The notes under the pieces were generated by a model. That model was not told the origin of the DNA. It did no database searches and was given only the letters and a program-made list of their open reading frames with translations. Below, piece by piece: positions 60,944-64,000 of a stretch of 64,000 nucleotides of DNA; position 1 is the first letter of the stretch; each line of letters opens with the position of its first letter. The DNA is from Chloroflexota bacterium (GTDB taxonomy: Bacteria > Chloroflexota > Dehalococcoidia > Lucifugimonadales > Lucifugimonadaceae): assembly GCA_018650185.1 (NCBI GenBank), contig JABIGL010000042.1:1-64000 (forward strand). Direction: 5' to 3'. The translations under genes and the position numbers were made by a program.

Positions 60944-62482
60944 ATGACATCTACCGCAACAGACAGAACATTCCTGTACAACGCCAACGTTTTGACGCTG
61001 GACCCTGGCGACGCACTTGCGACTGGATTGCTTATTGAAGATGGTCGCGTGGCGCAGGTAGTTCATGACGGTGACGTAATCTCCGGCGGTGATCGGATGA
61101 TCGATCTTGAGGGAGCGACGATTCTCCCCGGATTCATAGATCCACACTGCCATCCGCTGGCACTCGGTGCTGCGATGGCCTCGATCGACTGTTCCCCGGC
61201 TACTGTTTCCAGCGTCGCCGAAATTGGTGAACGCATCGCTCGTGCTGCGGCTGACACGCCGTCCGGTTGGATCAGGGCGCGCGGCCACGACGAACTACTG
61301 CTTGCCGAGAAGCGTCATCCCAATGCGGTGGATCTGGATGTCGCCGCACCGGGACGACTCATTCGTTTATCCCATGGAAGCGGTCACGGTGATGTGCTGA
61401 GCAGTGCTGCCATGTCCGCGCTCGGGATTAACAGGACTACCGTTGTCCCCCCGGGCGGCACGATCGAATGTGATTCGGTGACAGGCGAGCCGACGGGTGT
61501 GCTGTTCGAAATGGGTGGCTGGATTCGAGATCGACTCCCGAAACCGTCTGAGATCGATTTGCAGAGATATGCGAAGGCCGCGTCCGATCAGCTTGTCGGC
61601 GCAGGGGTGACCTCGGTGACGGATGCGGGCCGGGACAATTCGGCGGATAAGCTAGCGTTGTATTCCGGCCTGACAACCGATGGAAGGTTTATGCCACGGC
61701 CAACGGTGATGCTTTCTCCTGAGGCCTGTAGAACCGGTGTTGAAAACACCCGTTGCGTCAGAATCGGTGCGACCAAAATAGCGATCACGTTTTCGGGCGG
61801 TGAGATGCACCCGGAATTCGACGCACTCGTGGAGACAATCCGGACCGAACACCATGCGAACCGCCAGGTCGCAATCCACGCAGTCGAACTTGAAGCCGTA
61901 ATCATGGCCACCGAGGCGTTTGCAATCGTGGGATCTCGTATCGAGAACCTGGCACTACGACATCGGCTTGAACACGCATCTGAGTGCCCACCGGAAGTGG
62001 CGCGAAATATCGCAGATGCCGGACTGTCCGTTGTCACCCAACCGGGATTCATTCACGAACGGGGTGACAGATATCTGATTGCTCAACGATCCGGCGGGTC
62101 CAAGACCGAAGACCTGTACGCGGCGAAAAACCTCATTGACGCCGGGGTTCACGTCGCCGCCTCGTCAGACGCGCCCGTCGGACCAGCAAGTCCGTTAATC
62201 GCAATCCAGGCTGCCGTAACTCGCAATGCATCGGGCGGTGGGTCGGTCGGTCCATCTCAGGCGATCTCCGTTGGGCAGGCCCTACGTATGTACGGCCCAA
62301 ACGCTGCGTGGATGAACCATCTGGAAGCTGAAATCGGTACCATCGAGCCGGGGAAGCGGGCTGATCTGGTCGTGCTGCAGAACAATCCACACGGGGTCGA
62401 CCCCCAGCAGATCGGAAGCATCCCTGTACTGGCCACGCTGATAGGCGGGAAAACGGTTTCCGGGACACTCCCCGGCAACTAG
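60944..62482 (+). CDS. Amidohydrolase family protein (YtcJ-like)
   Basis: The 512-residue protein has the early metal motif LPGFIDPHCHPLALG (HxH), later IAIHAVELEAVI-like and RLEHASECPP histidines, and the aspartate in VAASSDAPVGPASP, the YtcJ-type arrangement. It ends with GKRADLVVLQNNPH, typical of the second beta domain. Such enzymes hydrolyse amides or esters; substrate unknown. ATG 60944 is preferred to TTG 60935. It is divergent from nth, whose start is 75 bases away. Confidence 0.9.
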   Translation: MTSTATDRTFLYNANVLTLDPGDALATGLLIEDGRVAQVVHDGDVISGGDRMIDLEGATILPGFIDPHCHPLALGAAMASIDCSPATVSSVAEIGERIARAAADTPSGWIRARGHDELLLAEKRHPNAVDLDVAAPGRLIRLSHGSGHGDVLSSAAMSALGINRTTVVPPGGTIECDSVTGEPTGVLFEMGGWIRDRLPKPSEIDLQRYAKAASDQLVGAGVTSVTDAGRDNSADKLALYSGLTTDGRFMPRPTVMLSPEACRTGVENTRCVRIGATKIAITFSGGEMHPEFDALVETIRTEHHANRQVAIHAVELEAVIMATEAFAIVGSRIENLALRHRLEHASECPPEVARNIADAGLSVVTQPGFIHERGDRYLIAQRSGGSKTEDLYAAKNLIDAGVHVAASSDAPVGPASPLIAIQAAVTRNASGGGSVGPSQAISVGQALRMYGPNAAWMNHLEAEIGTIEPGKRADLVVLQNNPHGVDPQQIGSIPVLATLIGGKTVSGTLPGN

Positions 62483-63528
62483 GACCGTCGCCCACCGGTC
62501 AGATCGGCCAGCGTCTCAAGTGCGGCGCGTTCCGTTGTCTGGGGCATTCCACTCAGGGAGTCGCGGGCTTCATCGATCATGCCCTGTGCGACATCCCGGC
62601 TGGCGTCGATAAATCCCGATGCCCGGACCGCAGCGATTGCGGTGTCCAGGGCGCCCGTATCGATCTCTCCGGAGCCGGATTTCCTTGCATCTCGCGCTGA
62701 TTTGAACCAGTCGAACACTGCATTAGATTCAGGTTCCGCCTCTATCAGCATGATCGCCGGTAGTGTTAAGACACCCTCTTTTAGATCGTTACCTGCGGGC
62801 TTGCCGAGCTCTTCCGAAGTTGAGTCGTAGTCCAGGACATCATCCAGCACCTGGTAGGCGAGACCAAGCTTGTAGCCGTAGTTCCGAAGTAGCTTGATCT
62901 CGCTCTCAGCCGCACCGCCCAGTACCGCACCGCTCTCCGATGCCGTAGTGAACAGCGAGCCGGTCTTGTCATAGATGCGCTGGTAGTAGGCCTCGCGCGT
63001 CACATGCGAGTCCTGCCCATCCAGCAACTCGTTCAGTTCGCCTCGAGACAATTCCATGATTGTCTCGGCAAAACGACGCACCAGCCGGACGCTGTTCGTA
63101 TCACAAACGAACCTTGCGGCTGCGGCAAATACATAGTCGCCCAGTAGCACCGCCACATTCCGGCCCCACAACGCGCTCGCCGTCTCCCGCCCCCTCCGCG
63201 TATCCGCCGCGTCCACTGTGTCGTCATGTATCAGCGTGGCGATGTGCAGCAACTCGACCGCTGTGCCCATCATCACGTCCAGCTCTGACGGATTGCGCCA
63301 GAGACGTGATGCAAGGAGCGTGATTGCGGGCCTGAGCCGTTTGCCGGGAGCGCTCAAGACATGTTCAAGCCGTTCGGCCATCACGCCGTCACCGGTATTC
63401 AATCCCTGGCGTTCTTCCGCCAGCGAAGCGATATTGGCGATCACAGCGCCGAGCTCGGGGCGTATCGGGTCGTATACCTCCTCATACAGACTTGTAGAGG
63501 ACATCGGCTGCGCCGGGGATTTTGTCAT
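62479..63528 (-). CDS. Polyprenyl diphosphate synthase
   Basis: The 349-residue trans-prenyltransferase has the first Asp-rich motif LLHIATLIHDDTVDAADTRR and the second motif YQVLDDVLDYDSTSEELGKP, with GKRLRPAITLLASRL near the N-terminus. Small residues before the first motif fit a long-chain enzyme (for quinone side chains or undecaprenyl-type carriers), but exact chain length is not predictable here. Its ATG overlaps the metG stop by four bases. Confidence 0.9.
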   Translation of the reverse strand: MTKSPAQPMSSTSLYEEVYDPIRPELGAVIANIASLAEERQGLNTGDGVMAERLEHVLSAPGKRLRPAITLLASRLWRNPSELDVMMGTAVELLHIATLIHDDTVDAADTRRGRETASALWGRNVAVLLGDYVFAAAARFVCDTNSVRLVRRFAETIMELSRGELNELLDGQDSHVTREAYYQRIYDKTGSLFTTASESGAVLGGAAESEIKLLRNYGYKLGLAYQVLDDVLDYDSTSEELGKPAGNDLKEGVLTLPAIMLIEAEPESNAVFDWFKSARDARKSGSGEIDTGALDTAIAAVRASGFIDASRDVAQGMIDEARDSLSGMPQTTERAALETLADLTGGRRS

Positions 63529-64000
63529 CGTGCGCTTGCCGCCGCGAGACGGTCAGCCTCTTCTTCTACGATCGAATCGTCCAATTTCTGGAACATCGGC
63601 GTTGGCGTTGGAAGGGCGGTCCCGACTTCAGGTGTGTGCCGCTGCCAGCCCGACTCAAGGACGTCGCCTTCATGCCCCAGCAGTTCGTGTAGGGTCTGTG
63701 AGGAGTGAGGTAGATATGGATAAGAGATCGTTCGCAGCGTCTCGATGATGTTCAGAGCGGTCCAAAGCGTTGTAGCCGCGCCGTCGCGGTCTTCCTTGAC
63801 CTGCTTCCAGGGAGCACGAGTGTCGATATAGCGATTCCCGTGCTGGGCGAGAGCCATAAATGACCGTAAACCCTCACGGAATCGACGTCCCGCCAGGTGC
63901 TCTCCGGCTTCCTTGAGCGCTGTATCACAGGCCTCAAGCGCGGCGTTTTCGTCGGGACCGAGTTCACCCGGTTCAGGAACGGCGTCATCGAAGTTACGCG
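63525..64000 (-). CDS. metG: Methionine--tRNA ligase, C-terminal part (partial, 5' end outside window)
   Basis: The frame is open to the end of the window with about 157 residues visible. EACDTALKEAGEHLAGRRFR, MALAQHGNRYIDTRAPWKQV and ETLRTISYPYLPHSSQTLHE are the anticodon-binding helical domain of MetRS. The C-terminus lacks a fused EMAP/tRNA-binding domain. The stop overlaps the start of the polyprenyl synthase gene (ATGA), so the two are coupled. Confidence 0.9.
   Translation of the reverse strand, partial: RNFDDAVPEPGELGPDENAALEACDTALKEAGEHLAGRRFREGLRSFMALAQHGNRYIDTRAPWKQVKEDRDGAATTLWTALNIIETLRTISYPYLPHSSQTLHELLGHEGDVLESGWQRHTPEVGTALPTPTPMFQKLDDSIVEEEADRLAAASAR

Overview
The window is about 57-58% GC by eye, densely packed with genes on both strands, and has many TTG/GTG starts, several lipobox lipoproteins and short operons. 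The gene set suggests an aerobic, heterotrophic member of the Chloroflexota, probably a Dehalococcoidia/SAR202-type lineage. That placement is an inference from gene style; there is no rRNA in the window to test it. No prophage, insertion sequence or CRISPR array was seen.

Layout. 1-4770: aa3/caa3-type terminal oxidase (3' end of a coxB with cytochrome c domains, then coxA, coxC, a subunit IV gene and ctaG). 4916-15067: a tiny basic protein, acylphosphatase, then on the minus strand moeA, pheT, pheS, a prephenate dehydrogenase and two exported lipoproteins. 15295-23858: an accessory carbohydrate-like block (arylsulfotransferase-type protein, jelly-roll protein, TIM-barrel isomerase, IolD, a lipase-like lipoprotein, an MlrC/M81 protein and a third lipoprotein). 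24003-32207: a promoter and tryptophan T-box in front of trpS, then trpE-cupin-trpG-trpD-trpC-trpF and a MATE transporter. 32222-41273: glmS, plsC, cmk, cvpA, an HNH protein, a short RicT-like protein, holB, lysA and selD. The selD gene has an in-frame UGA selenocysteine codon. 41462-53143: a split multi-GAF histidine kinase, ileS behind its own isoleucine T-box, a D-2-hydroxyacid dehydrogenase, a membrane protein, a YedK/HMCES protein and a metallo-beta-lactamase-fold hydrolase. 53168-64000: a decayed Ldh2-type dehydrogenase tail, purK, purE, a methyltransferase, small ABM-like and ASCH proteins, three related charged coiled-coil genes (one broken), tRNA-Glu, nth, an amidohydrolase, a polyprenyl synthase and the 3' end of metG.

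Functional themes. Aminoacyl-tRNA supply is prominent: pheS, pheT, trpS, ileS, metG and tRNA-Glu. Two of these synthetase genes carry T-boxes whose specifier codons and predicted acceptor-end pairings agree with the gene downstream. Aromatic amino acid synthesis (trp genes, tyrA), purine synthesis (purE/purK), cell-envelope precursors (glmS, plsC, polyprenyl synthase, lysA) and respiration make up the core metabolism.

The least explained content is of two kinds. One is a lipoprotein family built from two repeated domains, called A and B here; B carries a cysteine pair that is kept or lost as a unit. The other is a family of Arg/Glu-rich helical proteins with short amphipathic end segments next to tRNA-Glu, one copy of which is interrupted by what looks like a single nonsense change. 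These are the best candidates for something undescribed.
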